Shown: positions 24,112-33,677 of the stretch, piece by piece | Position numbering within the stretch: the first letter of the stretch is position 1 | How the letters are laid out: every line of letters begins with the position of its first letter | DNA from: Archaeoglobus neptunius | GTDB lineage: Archaea > Halobacteriota > Archaeoglobi > Archaeoglobales > Archaeoglobaceae | Direction of reading: 5' to 3' | Assembly (NCBI RefSeq): GCF_016757965.1 | Contig: NZ_JAEKIW010000002.1 | Location: 124,001 to 188,000, forward strand | Length of the DNA: 64,000 nucleotides | Notes under the pieces: model-generated | Told to the model about the DNA's origin: nothing | Database searches by the model: none | What the model saw: only the letters and a program-made list of their open reading frames with translations | Position numbers and translations under genes: made by a program

Positions 24112-25350
24112 ATGAAAGTGAAGATCGAGAGACCGAGGGGTACGAGAGACTTTTTGCCGGATGAGATGGAGAAGAGGAGAGAGATAGAAAAAAGAATGAG
24201 AAGGATTGCTGAGCGTTTTGGTTACAGGGAAATTGCAACACCTACCTTCGAACATCTTGAACTGTTCACAGTAAAGTCTGGAGAAGGTATTGTTGAGGAA
24301 ATGTACGTCTTTGAGGACAAGTCTGGCAGAAAACTTGCCCTTCGGCCGGAGCTTACAGCCCCCGTCATGAGAATGTTCGCTAACGAATGCAGCGTAATGC
24401 CCCGCCCACTCAGATTTTACTACTTCGCCAACTGCTTCAGATACGAGAGACCACAAAAGGGCAGGTACAGAGAGTTCTGGCAGTTTGGTGTTGAGCTGAT
24501 AGGTTCAGATTCTCATCTGGCTGATGCCGAGGTCGTTCTCCTTGCCTATAGAATACTGGACAGTCTTGGGATCGATTTCGAACTTCAAATAGGTCATGTG
24601 GGAATTTTGAGGTCTCTGCTGTCTCCACTTGGAGATGAAATGGCGTCAAAAATTATGAGACTCATAGATAAAGGTGATAGGGAGGGATTGCTGGACTACA
24701 TGGAAGCGGCTGGCGTGGACGGAGAAATGAGAGAAACGATTCTCGCAATCATAGATCTGAAAGGGGATGAGGGGGTAATAGATGAGGCGAAGGAAATAAT
24801 GGATTACGATTTCGAGAGGCTGGAAAAGCTGTCGTCAATTCTGCGAGAGACAGAGGTTAAATTTGAGCTTAATCTCGGGATTGCAAGGGGACTTGACTAC
24901 TACACAGGTGTTGTGTTTGAATGTTACGCCGAGGGGCTTGGGGCGCAGAAGCAGGTTTGCGGTGGAGGTAGTTACGAATTGTCGTCACTCTTTGGAGGCC
25001 CGAAGACGCCATCAACCGGGTTTGCGATAGGATTTGACCGTGTTTGTGAAGTTTGTAAGATTTCTCCAAAATCGGAGAGAACTGTGGTAATTGCATCGTT
25101 CAGAGGGCTGGAAGGACATGCTTTCAGAATTGCCGATAAGCTGAGGGCTGAGGGTGTGAGGACTGTGGTTGACGTGATGGAGAGAAGCCTGAAAAAGCAG
25201 ATGAGTTTTGCAAGTGAGGTGAACGCTGACTATACCGTAATTATTGGCCCTGAAGAGGTAGAAAAGGGTTTGGTTGCGGTGAAAAACATGAAAACGCAGG
25301 AACAAATTTTGCTGACCGAGAAAGAAGCGATCCGATTTCTTGCTGGATGA
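24112..25350 (+). CDS. hisS: Histidyl-tRNA synthetase
   Basis: 412 residues. Class II motifs are complete: PRGTRDFLPDE at the N-terminus, motif 2 CFRYERPQKGRYREFWQFGVE, the HisA loops GLDYYTGVVFE, and motif 3 GFAIGFDRV. The C-terminal anticodon-binding domain runs from ~320. It charges tRNA-His. Monocistronic, divergent from the bactofilin-like gene and convergent with trkH. Confidence 0.96.
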   Translation: MKVKIERPRGTRDFLPDEMEKRREIEKRMRRIAERFGYREIATPTFEHLELFTVKSGEGIVEEMYVFEDKSGRKLALRPELTAPVMRMFANECSVMPRPLRFYYFANCFRYERPQKGRYREFWQFGVELIGSDSHLADAEVVLLAYRILDSLGIDFELQIGHVGILRSLLSPLGDEMASKIMRLIDKGDREGLLDYMEAAGVDGEMRETILAIIDLKGDEGVIDEAKEIMDYDFERLEKLSSILRETEVKFELNLGIARGLDYYTGVVFECYAEGLGAQKQVCGGGSYELSSLFGGPKTPSTGFAIGFDRVCEVCKISPKSERTVVIASFRGLEGHAFRIADKLRAEGVRTVVDVMERSLKKQMSFASEVNADYTVIIGPEEVEKGLVAVKNMKTQEQILLTEKEAIRFLAG

Positions 25351-25354
25351 AAGA

Positions 25355-26791
25355 CTACCACCTCTCTCTCCAGAAGGAGGGGATGAAGAGGGAGAGTACG
25401 GTAAATATCTCAAGTCTGCCAACCCACATGTTGAGAGAGAGTAAAATTTTGGCGTGATGTGGAAAGGCTGCATAGTTCTCCATCGCTCCGGCCAAACCCA
25501 TACCCGGACCGACATTTCCGAGTGTTGCCGCACACGCTGAAATTGACGTAACGATGTCGTAGCCAGATAGGGAGATGAGAATGGAGGAGATGGTAAACAT
25601 AAAAATGTAGAGAATGAAAAATGCGGCAACGTCGGCAAGCAACTCTTTTTTAACACCTTTACCCTCAAACTTCACGGCTCTCACGGTTCTCGGCTCAGCA
25701 GCCCTCAGAATTTGCTGCAGTGAGTATTTGATAAGGAGGTATATTCTGACAACCTTGATTCCCCCACCTGTTGAACCGCTTGACCCACCTATGAACATGA
25801 GTGTGAGAAGTATTAGCTTGGCAGAATCGCTCCAGGTGTCGAAGTCTGCTGTTGTGAAACCGGTCGTCGTCATGATGGATACCGCCTGGAATGCAGAGAA
25901 TCGCAGAGAATCAATTAAACCGTACTTTTCAAGATTCAAGACTGTAAGAAATAGTGTTGCAATGGCGAGAAATCCAGTGTAAGCTCTGAATTCGGAATTT
26001 CTGAATATTTCGGGTTTTCCTCTGAAGGTGTAATAAAGCAGAGCGAAGTTTGAACCGCCGAGAAATGCGAAGAATGCGATTATCGCCTCAACCTTCGGGT
26101 TTGAGAAGTAAGCTATACTCTCTGAATGCGTTGAGTACCCTCCGGTGGAGAGGGTTGTAAAGGTGTGGTTGATCGCATCGAAAACTGAGAGTCCGGATAG
26201 GTATAGAAGGGCAATTTCGGCAATTGTGAGAGTCAGATAAACTTTGTAAAGCGTCATTGCCGTCTCCCTGATTCTGGGCTTAATTTTTGAGATGGCCACA
26301 CCGGGATACTCCGCATGAAACAGTGCAGAACTCCTCTTTACCACATTCGGGAATATTGCAAGAAAGAGCACGATTATCCCCATCCCCCCGATCCACTGGG
26401 TCATACTCCGCCACATCAGAAGTGAAGCGGGCAGGTCTTCAGGAATCAGCACAGAAGCTCCAGTTGTTGTGAATCCCGACATGGACTCGAAAAAAGCATC
26501 AACTGGATGTATGCCGAAGGATATGTAGGGTATAGCGCCTATTATGGATATCAAAAGCCAGATAAGCGCAACAATGGCGAAACTCTCCTTATGTCTCAGA
26601 GATTCGAACTCTTCGCTGGACTTAAAGCCTGATGCGATCGCAGCACCCAGCAAAATTGCCAGAAAGGCCGATACCAGGTACGGCCAGACCGGTTCGGAGT
26701 ATATGGCTGCGGTTATTGCCGGTACCGTGAAGGAGACAGAGAACATCAAGAGAAGCTTTCCGAGAAGGCTGAGAACGAGTTTAACGTTCAT
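25355..26791 (-). CDS. trkH: Potassium uptake protein TrkH
   Basis: 478 residues with ~10 membrane helices. Selectivity-filter-like loops of the TrkH/KtrB fold are seen: SMSGFTTTGASV, TTLSTGGYSTHSES, IMTTTGFTTADFDTW and ACAATLGNVGPGM. It is the membrane channel-transporter for K+. Its ATG overlaps the trkA stop by four bases, so the regulatory and membrane subunits are co-translated. Confidence 0.95.
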   Translation of the reverse strand: MNVKLVLSLLGKLLLMFSVSFTVPAITAAIYSEPVWPYLVSAFLAILLGAAIASGFKSSEEFESLRHKESFAIVALIWLLISIIGAIPYISFGIHPVDAFFESMSGFTTTGASVLIPEDLPASLLMWRSMTQWIGGMGIIVLFLAIFPNVVKRSSALFHAEYPGVAISKIKPRIRETAMTLYKVYLTLTIAEIALLYLSGLSVFDAINHTFTTLSTGGYSTHSESIAYFSNPKVEAIIAFFAFLGGSNFALLYYTFRGKPEIFRNSEFRAYTGFLAIATLFLTVLNLEKYGLIDSLRFSAFQAVSIMTTTGFTTADFDTWSDSAKLILLTLMFIGGSSGSTGGGIKVVRIYLLIKYSLQQILRAAEPRTVRAVKFEGKGVKKELLADVAAFFILYIFMFTISSILISLSGYDIVTSISACAATLGNVGPGMGLAGAMENYAAFPHHAKILLSLNMWVGRLEIFTVLSLFIPSFWRERW

Positions 26792-28098
26792 TCAAAAATC
26801 TCCTCTATCTTCTCGATTTCTTCCCATCTTGCGAAAACCAGAAGTCTATCCTCCGGTTCGATTTTTGTGTCTCCTCTAGGTATCAGACACCCCTCTCCCC
26901 TCACGACCGCACCTATTATTGCATCCCTGGGCAGGTTTATCTCTCTGAACGTTTTGCCTACGAGTTTCGGGTTTTTAACAACAACTTCAATTATTGCTGT
27001 GTCCTCAATTTCTGCCACCGTTTCCACCTGCATCCTTCTCAGCAGTTTGGAAACCTCATGGTAAGTTACGCTTCTCGGGTTTAGGGCCACATCCACCCCT
27101 ACAGCCTCAAAAAGTTTAACATATTCTCTTTTCTCAACCTTTGCTATCGCCGTTCTCGCTCCAAGATTCTTTGCGAGCAGTGATATCAGAAGGTTCTTCT
27201 CGTCACTCTCAGTGGTTGCAACAACAGCATCAGATTTCCCAATTTCTTCCTCAATCAGAAACTCAAGGTCTGTTGCATCTCCACAGATAATTTTTACCCC
27301 CTCAAGAGATTCGCTGAGCATCTCGCACCTGTCCAGCCTGGACTCGATAAGCTTCACGCTAATTCTACCTTTTTCGAGTATTTTTGCGATATAGCTGCCT
27401 ATGGTTCCGGCTCCAAAAATAGTAACCTTTCTTGTCACAGGAGGACCGAAAACTCCTTTAAGAGCCTCTATATCTTTTGTCCTGCCCACAATCGCAATCC
27501 TGTCCCCTGCTTTTAAAACAGTGTCTCCTCTGGGTATTACAACCTCGCCATTTCTGTAAACAGAGGTTATGACGACATTTGGAGGCAAATGCAGGTCTTT
27601 CACAGCTCTGCCATCTGCCTTGGAGTTCTTCATCACCTGCAGCTCGATCATCTCCACCCTCCCACCACTGAAGGTAACGATCTCAATGGCCCCCGGAATA
27701 CCTATGAGCCTCGCAGCTTCCTGGGCGAGGGCAAGCTGGGGGCAAATCACAACATCATATCCAAGAGGATGATCCTTCACAATTGGTCTCTCGACGTAGT
27801 CAGGATTTTCAACCCTGACGATCACGTTTCTTGCCCCAACCTTTCTGGCGGCGAGCCCTGAAAGCAGGTTAACCTCATCGTTGCCGGTCACTGCCAGAAA
27901 AACATCTGCCCTGTCCACCTCAGCCTGCTTCAGAATTCTCATATTTGCTGCATTACCCTGAATCGCATGAACATCAAGTTCTGAAACACGCCCGTATCTG
28001 GAAGCGTCACTTTCAATTACACACACATCGTGTTTCAGTGCCAGAGATGTGGCGAGGCTGTATCCGACCTCACCAGCACCGGCGATGACGATTCGCAT
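26788..28098 (-). CDS. trkA: Trk system potassium uptake regulator TrkA
   Basis: 436 residues: two RCK units, each an NAD-binding fold (GAGEVGYSLATSL at the start; FGAGTIGSYIAKIL at ~225) followed by a TrkA-C domain ending in VIPRGDTVLKAGDRI and LIPRGDTKIEPEDRL. It gates TrkH in response to nucleotides. First gene of the trkAH operon. Confidence 0.95.
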   Translation of the reverse strand: MRIVIAGAGEVGYSLATSLALKHDVCVIESDASRYGRVSELDVHAIQGNAANMRILKQAEVDRADVFLAVTGNDEVNLLSGLAARKVGARNVIVRVENPDYVERPIVKDHPLGYDVVICPQLALAQEAARLIGIPGAIEIVTFSGGRVEMIELQVMKNSKADGRAVKDLHLPPNVVITSVYRNGEVVIPRGDTVLKAGDRIAIVGRTKDIEALKGVFGPPVTRKVTIFGAGTIGSYIAKILEKGRISVKLIESRLDRCEMLSESLEGVKIICGDATDLEFLIEEEIGKSDAVVATTESDEKNLLISLLAKNLGARTAIAKVEKREYVKLFEAVGVDVALNPRSVTYHEVSKLLRRMQVETVAEIEDTAIIEVVVKNPKLVGKTFREINLPRDAIIGAVVRGEGCLIPRGDTKIEPEDRLLVFARWEEIEKIEEIFE

Positions 28099-28133
28099 AG
28101 AGCAATCCTCTCCCTTATTTATTTAAACTTGGC

Positions 28134-29165
28134 TCAGGAAATGGAGAATCTCAACAATGCTGCAATCCCTCCGAGACTCATGAGCCTTTTCCCGGGCTCA
28201 AACTCAGTGCTCATAATCACGACTTTGCCTGCAGACTCCTCGACTTCCCGCATAAAGCCATCCACATCCCATTTTTCTCTCTCAATCATTAAAAATTCAT
28301 CGGCCACAAGCAAAATTTCAATTGCCCTGTAGTTATGGGCTTTTTTTACCTCTTCAAGACCGTAAGCAACCTTTTCTCCTCTGGAAATCCCTTCAAGCAA
28401 CCTGTCTATGTATTCTGCCTCTTCTGAAAGCCTTATTTCCCCCACAATTTTGTCAACTACCTTCCGCTTCAGAATTTCAATAAATCCTCTTGATCCAACG
28501 GATGACACATCCACAACTATCGCCTTTTTGGCCATCTCGGGATTTCTGGACTTCAAAAACTCATAAAAGTCATTTTTGGCGAATCCGGGTCCGGCAATAA
28601 TCAGGTATCTGAAATCCACATTTTCGAGCTTTGATACAACCTTCCCGAAGAATTCCCCTCTCCCGTCACCCATCCCTTTGCCGTACCCCATTCTCTCCTC
28701 GAATACTTCCTCAACACCCCACTGTCTCAGCACTCCCGCAACTGCATACCCTTCTTCCAGGGTTAGCATCACTATTTCAGGTCGATTGGACTCCTCAACT
28801 GCCCGACGAAGTCTTTCAAGCTGCTCATCCTTCCAGTTCTTAATGATACTTATCTCCTTGTTGACGGTAATGTTCAACGTATGATAACCAGATTCCTCAA
28901 TTCCCGCAACGATTTTCCCCGAGATTCTCAGTCTGTTGGCGAATTTGTGAAACTCAACCTTTTCAACCTCGATTCCGAGTCTCACGGTTATCATTTCCTT
29001 ATCACTTCTCAGTTTATCGCTGCTCTGGCTCGCCCTCTTTGTTGTGGCGAAAACTATGTCACCCTTTTCGATTATGTACTTCAAATGCCACAGATCGTCC
29101 AGCGTTTCAGGAATGATCTTTATCTCTCCCTCGTTTCCTCTCAGGTTTTCTTCAACAATCTGCAC
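28134..29165 (-). CDS. pelA: Pelota homologue (mRNA surveillance, ribosome rescue)
   Basis: About 343 residues. N-terminal eRF1/Dom34 domain (IKIIPETLDDLWHLKYIIEKGDIVFATTKR), central and C-terminal eRF1-like domains (KNDFYEFLK; GLEEVKKAHNYRAIEILLVAD). It has no GGQ motif, as expected for pelota. With aEF1A it splits stalled ribosomes. GTG 29165 (VQIVEEN) is chosen: AGGTTGG precedes it and a TATA-like TTTTTAAAA lies ~26 bases upstream; the longer frame to 29285 would run across that promoter. Confidence 0.92.
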   Translation of the reverse strand: MQIVEENLRGNEGEIKIIPETLDDLWHLKYIIEKGDIVFATTKRASQSSDKLRSDKEMITVRLGIEVEKVEFHKFANRLRISGKIVAGIEESGYHTLNITVNKEISIIKNWKDEQLERLRRAVEESNRPEIVMLTLEEGYAVAGVLRQWGVEEVFEERMGYGKGMGDGRGEFFGKVVSKLENVDFRYLIIAGPGFAKNDFYEFLKSRNPEMAKKAIVVDVSSVGSRGFIEILKRKVVDKIVGEIRLSEEAEYIDRLLEGISRGEKVAYGLEEVKKAHNYRAIEILLVADEFLMIEREKWDVDGFMREVEESAGKVVIMSTEFEPGKRLMSLGGIAALLRFSIS

Positions 29166-29459
29166 ACCCAACCTAAGATCACAGTTTTTAAAAGTGTTGG
29201 CGCGTTGTAAGATGTGCCCATTTAACACAAACACCACCCCAAACGATTGTAATACGGAATAAACGGCTTGCAAAATAAATTTCATTTTTAACAGTTCTTA
29301 CTCGTAATCGAGCAAAAGAATGTTTTTTATCTTGTTGCTATTGGCAACCTCTCTTATTTTTATCTCCCTAACAATTTCTTTTACGGATTGCAAATTTTCA
29401 GTTATGTTAAATATTTTTATTTTGAATAATGGAGTACATGATAACGGAGAAGAGAAACT
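29166..29459. other. Gap upstream of pelota with a start-less minus-strand frame
   Basis: Contains the pelota promoter on the minus strand near 29185-29200. Between 29300 and 29459 a minus-strand frame stays open for ~50 codons after the stop of the next gene, in the same frame, and reads like protein (VKEIVREIKIREVANS), but it has no start codon. No gene is called. Confidence 0.4.
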
Positions 29460-30029
29460 CTAAAACCCTGTGTTCAATGCTGTAATAATTATACCGGCTG
29501 CTACCAAAAGCCTCGTGTCTATGCATTGCTCGGTGATTGTCATCGTATATTTGAAGTTTAGAATCTCTCTATGCTGTTCGAATGTGCCAACTTCCCTCCC
29601 ATCTTGGGCGATAATTTTGTACTTTCTTGGCCAAATTAAACTGTGAAGCCAGTACCGTATAGATTTTAGCCTGCCAACAGTTATTCCTCTGGAAATTAAA
29701 AGCCAATCATCTCTGGTAATCCTTATCCTACTCTTCTGAACGATGCTTCCTACATCTTCTTTTGCTGCGACATCGGTTACGTGGTACTCCCAGTTTGGAG
29801 GGGTGATGGGCCAGGAAATATATACCGATTCTTTCCATATCTTCGGTGACGAGATCGTTAAAAGCTCCTTGGTACGATACTTGCTTGTATAAACGTGTAT
29901 CGGCTTTCCGATTTTACTTACTCCTTCTCTCTCAGCATACATTATGGAATTCCCATCTCCGTCAAAAACTCCGACCGCTCCGGCATACTTGTAGAAAATG
30001 TACTCGCTATGGTTAAATGGATCTGCCAT
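29460..30029 (-). CDS. LURP-one-related/scramblase-like (tubby-fold) protein
   Basis: 189 residues. The pattern of short strands with GVFDGDGNSIMYAER, VYTSKYRTKELLTI and REVGTFEQHRE resembles the LOR/scramblase beta-barrel fold. The C-terminal segment (LLVAAGIIITALN) is hydrophobic like the buried helix or lipid anchor of that fold. The function in archaea is unknown. A TATA-like TTTAAATTTAAA centred near 30053 gives a leaderless start. The gene is isolated and more AT-rich than its neighbours. Confidence 0.68.
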   Translation of the reverse strand: MADPFNHSEYIFYKYAGAVGVFDGDGNSIMYAEREGVSKIGKPIHVYTSKYRTKELLTISSPKIWKESVYISWPITPPNWEYHVTDVAAKEDVGSIVQKSRIRITRDDWLLISRGITVGRLKSIRYWLHSLIWPRKYKIIAQDGREVGTFEQHREILNFKYTMTITEQCIDTRLLVAAGIIITALNTGF

Positions 30030-30127
30030 ATATCTCGATATGTTTCTTGATTTAAATTTAAAATATTTACCTTCCTGCAGCTTGCAGGGGCCACCTTTAG
30101 GTATTAAGAATTAAAGCATCCAGAGCA

Positions 30128-30337
30128 ATGGCATTTCATGCTTGCAGTGAGGGAATGATGGCAAAAGGCGTTTTTATCGTTAGAGAAAATAACACTCTGC
30201 TTGAAGCTGCTCAGAAAGAATAAGATTTCGGAACAGTTTTGAACGAAAACAGTGATTTTGCAATCATCAGCGAAGCGGATGTGCTGAAAGTTATTTCTGA
30301 GTATAACAAAGTTATTCTTTGTTATACTCCGTTTTAG
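30128..30337 (+). pseudogene. Gene remnant interrupted by an in-frame TAA
   Basis: ATG 30128 opens 31 codons (MAFHACSEGMMAKGVFIVR...) to TAA 30221. The same frame then continues for 37 more codons (VLNENSDFAIISEADVLKV...) to TAG 30335. Both halves read like one protein, and the frame is protein-like upstream of the ATG back to a TAG at 30098. This suggests a small gene broken by a nonsense mutation and probably N-terminally cut. The family is not recognised. The last codons lie in a perfect inverted repeat. Confidence 0.45.
30301..30327. repeat. Perfect 11-bp inverted repeat
   Basis: GTATAACAAAG (30301-30311), loop TTATT, CTTTGTTATAC (30317-30327). It can form a strong hairpin at the end of the gene remnant. 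It may be a terminator stem, an operator, or the edge of a lost element. Confidence 0.6.
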
Positions 30338-30562
30338 TTCTCGTATCGTTTAAATGACTTTTATTTGATATTTTAATTTTTATGTGGATTTCCTGAGTGG
30401 CTGCGCTGTTCAGATTTTAAGGCCGGCGATCTCATCCGGGATTAATCAGGCTTGTTTTTAACAAACAGGCGGAGATTTGGGGAGAGGATGATGTTAAAAG
30501 GGAAAGTTTAAGTCACATAATTACATATTAAGTTATGAAATATATGTCTCTGGATTTGACGT
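30338..30562. other. Non-coding spacer before the histidine kinase
   Basis: No gene on either strand. It holds a G-U tolerant hairpin (GCTTGTTT...AAACAGGC, ~30450-30471) and an AT-rich stretch at ~30505-30545 likely to contain the kinase promoter. Confidence 0.45.
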
Positions 30563-30583
30563 GATTCCGGGAAGGGCGGAATC
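30563..30583 (+). promoter_or_regulatory. Hairpin abutting the kinase start, purine loop
   Basis: GATTCCG (30563-30569) and CGGAATC (30577-30583) pair perfectly around the loop GGAAGGG, and the ATG begins at the next base (30584). The only Shine-Dalgarno-like purines are in the loop. The structure could hold translation down until opened. Confidence 0.45.
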
Positions 30584-33298
30584 ATGAAAATAAAGGTTGA
30601 TGTCTCAAGAAGCAGGAAAGTACTCGAGGATTTTCTCTCGGAAAGGTATGAGGTAGTGGATGATGGCTTCGACCTGCTCATCGTCGACCTGATTAAGCTG
30701 AAGGAGAAGTACAGGGAAATAGAACGGATGAAGGCCAAGAACAGACTCCTACCGGTATTGCTTGTTACCACGAGACAGGAGATCGTGAATGCAGAAAAGC
30801 ACCTGAAGGTGGTGGATGATATAATACTGGAGCCTTTAGAAAGGATTGAGTTCCTGAAAAGGGTTGAGGTTCTGCTGAGGTTGAGAAGACAGTCCATCGA
30901 AAGGCATGCAGAAATGCCTGAGCTCGCCAAAATTTTCGAGTCCATTCCACATCCGGTTATTGTTGTAAATTCAAGCTTCGATATAATATATGTAAACAGA
31001 AAAGCAAAGGATATACTGAAATCAAAAGGAATTCGGAAAGTTGTTGGGGAGAAGTGCTACAGAATATTTCACGGACGAGATGAGCCTGCAGAAAACTGTC
31101 CCTGTGTAAAGGCCCTTCAAGACGGAGAACCAAAAACGGTTGAGGTCGAGATGGAGGTGCTGGGAAATACGTACTTCGTCTCAACTACCCCCATCGGCCA
31201 TGAAGATGAGATCTCAAGAATAATCCACATCGCAGTGGATATAACGGAGCAAAAAAAGGCAAGAAAAAGAATTGAGATGCTTTACAGAGCAAACAGAATT
31301 CTGAATGAGGTCAGGAGATCGATTCTTTCGGCAGAAGATGTTGGTGAAATTCTCAGGACAGTTGCAAAGAAGCTTCCGGATCTGCTACCGCTTAAAGGGA
31401 TTGGAGTAACTCTGTATGAAGGGGAGAGGGCGAGGGTTGTTTTCGTAGAAGGTTCGGACATTTTCAATTACGTTCTGAGATTTAAAAAACTTGGAGAGAT
31501 TATAAAGATTCTCAAGGCTGGAAGGCCGTGGGTTGTGAATGAGGTCAGGGGGGAGGGTGAGGGGGAAAGACGTCTGACGGATGAGGGGATAAAATCCTAC
31601 GCATTTATTCCTGTGGTCGCAGACGATCTGCTGGGTTCGATAAATCTCACTTCAATCGAGAAGGGAGTTTTTACGGATGATGTTGTGAATTTCCTGATGG
31701 AAATTGCAAGTTCCGTGGCTCTCGCCATAAAGAGCCATCAGACCAGAGAAAAACTAAGAGAGAGCGAGGAAATATTTGTGAAGATGGCAGAACACTCACA
31801 GGTGGGCATAGACATAATCAGGGATGGTGTGTTCGTTTATGTCAACAGAAAACTTGCAGAGATTCTTGGTTACAGTCCAGAAGAGCTGATAGGGAGAGAT
31901 CCGGTTGAGTTCATCCATCCCGAGGACAGGGGGACTTTTACCAGATACTACAGAGACAGGATACTGGGAAGGAAAGACCACGTAAATTACAGGCTAAGAG
32001 TCGTTAGACGGGATGGAGAAGTGAGAATTCTGGACACTTACGGGTCGAGAGTTGAGGTTGGAGGTAAGCCTGCCATTGTGGGAATATCCGTCGATGTGAC
32101 TGAGGAAGAGAGGCTGAAGGAGGAGCTTAAAAACTATACCAAAAATCTTGAGAGGATGGTTGAGGAGAGGACGAGACAGCTTGCTGAAAGCGAGGCGAGG
32201 TATCGCAGTCTTGTGGAATCTCCCATCGTTGCCTTCTGGGAGGCAGATGCTAATGGCACCATCACATTTGTAAACGACAGACTGCTCGAGATGCTGGGCT
32301 ATGGGAGGGATGAGGTTGTGGGGAAAATGACGATGCTGGATCCCGTAGTTCCGGAGCAGAAAGAGCCGCTGACCGAGAGATTAAGGCTGTATAGAGAGCG
32401 CAAGCTTTACGCTGATGTTGTGGAGGCAGAGCTTGTTAGGAAGGATGGGTCACGCATCAGCGTTATTGCATCTCCCTCGCCAATCTATGACGGGGAGGGC
32501 AATCTCTCTAAAATTGTGGGGGCGATGATAGACATAACCGACAGAAAGGTTGCCGAAGAGAAACTGAGGCATACTCTTGATGAGCTCAGGAAGGCAAACG
32601 AGGAGCTTGAGGCGTACGTGAACGCAATATCTCACGATTTGAAGGCTCCTCTGCGCAACATTCGGGGTTATATCAACGCCCTGATTGAGGATTACGGCGA
32701 GAATGCTGATGAAACAATGAAATTTTATTTAAGCAGAATTGAGAAACTCTCCGAAAAAATGGACTCTCTGGTCAACGATCTGCTCGATTATGCGAAAATT
32801 TCGAAATATTCCTTCACTGCTGGTAGAATATCCGTTAATTCGATAATTGAAGACGTTCTTGAATATCTCAAGGAGGAAATCGGTACTAGAGATGCCAGGA
32901 TAGAGGTGGCGGATATACCTGCGGTCAGAGGAGATGGTAAACTCCTTTTCAGTGTGATGCTCAACCTGCTTTCCAATGCTCTCAAATTCGTGAAAAAGGG
33001 TGTAAGGCCTGAAATAAAAATCTGGAGCGAAACAGCTAACGGTAAGGTTAGAATTTTTGTTCGGGACAACGGAATAGGCATACCGGGGCAGTATCAGAGG
33101 AGGATATTCAACATATTCGAGCGGCTGCACGGAGAGGAGGTTTATCCCGGAACTGGCGTTGGTTTGGCCATAGTCAAGAAGGCGATGGAGATCATGGGTG
33201 GTGAATACGGCGTCAAATCCAAACCCGGGGAGGGATCCACATTCTGGATTGAGCTGGAGGTGTGGGCTGATGAAAACGGAAAGAATCCTTCTGGTTGA
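30584..33298 (+). CDS. Multi-sensor histidine kinase (REC-like, PAS, GAF, PAS, PAS, HisKA, HATPase)
   Basis: 904 residues, no membrane segment. Order: degenerate receiver-like region (~1-105), PAS (~115-225) with a Cys-containing CYRIFHGRDEPAENCPC stretch, GAF (~235-395), two PAS domains (~400-520 and ~535-665), coiled coil, HisKA (~670-740) with AISHDLKAPLRN holding the phosphorylated His, and HATPase with N-box NLLSNALKFVKKG and G-boxes DNGIGIP and GTGVGLAIVKK. It is a cytoplasmic sensor, the Cys pair possibly binding heme or metal. It is followed by its response regulator, overlapping by 29 bases. Confidence 0.93.
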   Translation: MKIKVDVSRSRKVLEDFLSERYEVVDDGFDLLIVDLIKLKEKYREIERMKAKNRLLPVLLVTTRQEIVNAEKHLKVVDDIILEPLERIEFLKRVEVLLRLRRQSIERHAEMPELAKIFESIPHPVIVVNSSFDIIYVNRKAKDILKSKGIRKVVGEKCYRIFHGRDEPAENCPCVKALQDGEPKTVEVEMEVLGNTYFVSTTPIGHEDEISRIIHIAVDITEQKKARKRIEMLYRANRILNEVRRSILSAEDVGEILRTVAKKLPDLLPLKGIGVTLYEGERARVVFVEGSDIFNYVLRFKKLGEIIKILKAGRPWVVNEVRGEGEGERRLTDEGIKSYAFIPVVADDLLGSINLTSIEKGVFTDDVVNFLMEIASSVALAIKSHQTREKLRESEEIFVKMAEHSQVGIDIIRDGVFVYVNRKLAEILGYSPEELIGRDPVEFIHPEDRGTFTRYYRDRILGRKDHVNYRLRVVRRDGEVRILDTYGSRVEVGGKPAIVGISVDVTEEERLKEELKNYTKNLERMVEERTRQLAESEARYRSLVESPIVAFWEADANGTITFVNDRLLEMLGYGRDEVVGKMTMLDPVVPEQKEPLTERLRLYRERKLYADVVEAELVRKDGSRISVIASPSPIYDGEGNLSKIVGAMIDITDRKVAEEKLRHTLDELRKANEELEAYVNAISHDLKAPLRNIRGYINALIEDYGENADETMKFYLSRIEKLSEKMDSLVNDLLDYAKISKYSFTAGRISVNSIIEDVLEYLKEEIGTRDARIEVADIPAVRGDGKLLFSVMLNLLSNALKFVKKGVRPEIKIWSETANGKVRIFVRDNGIGIPGQYQRRIFNIFERLHGEEVYPGTGVGLAIVKKAMEIMGGEYGVKSKPGEGSTFWIELEVWADENGKNPSG

Positions 33299-33677
33299 GG
33301 ATAACCCCGATGATATATTTATGATAAAACGTGCTTTTGAGAAAGCGGGAATAGTCAATCCGGTTGATGTTGTAGAGGATGGAGAGAGGGCTATTGAGTA
33401 TTTGAATAGCTATTCACCGGTTTTAATTCTGCTTGATCTTAAACTTCCCAGGATTTCCGGTTTTGAAGTCCTTGAATGGATTAAGACGAGAGAGAAGCTG
33501 AGGAGGATTCCTGTTGTGGTGCTTACCTCCTCACGGAATGGAAGGGATGTAAACAGAGCCTATGACCTGGGGGCAAACTCCTATATCGTCAAACCCGTCC
33601 GGTTTGAGGACTTGCTGGATCTTACCAAACACATAAATATTTACTGGCTGATGTTAAATGAAAAACCAGAGGTGTGA
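33270..33677 (+). CDS. Single-domain response regulator (Rcp1-like)
   Basis: 135 residues, a receiver only: acidic pocket LLVEDNPDD, phospho-Asp in LILLDLKLP (~58), Thr in VVLTSS and Lys in SYIVKPVR. There is no output domain, so it probably relays phosphate to the next protein, which lacks an ATPase, or acts by protein contact. ATG 33270 follows GGAGGTG within the kinase gene. It overlaps the next start by three or four bases. Confidence 0.92.
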   Translation: MKTERILLVEDNPDDIFMIKRAFEKAGIVNPVDVVEDGERAIEYLNSYSPVLILLDLKLPRISGFEVLEWIKTREKLRRIPVVVLTSSRNGRDVNRAYDLGANSYIVKPVRFEDLLDLTKHINIYWLMLNEKPEV

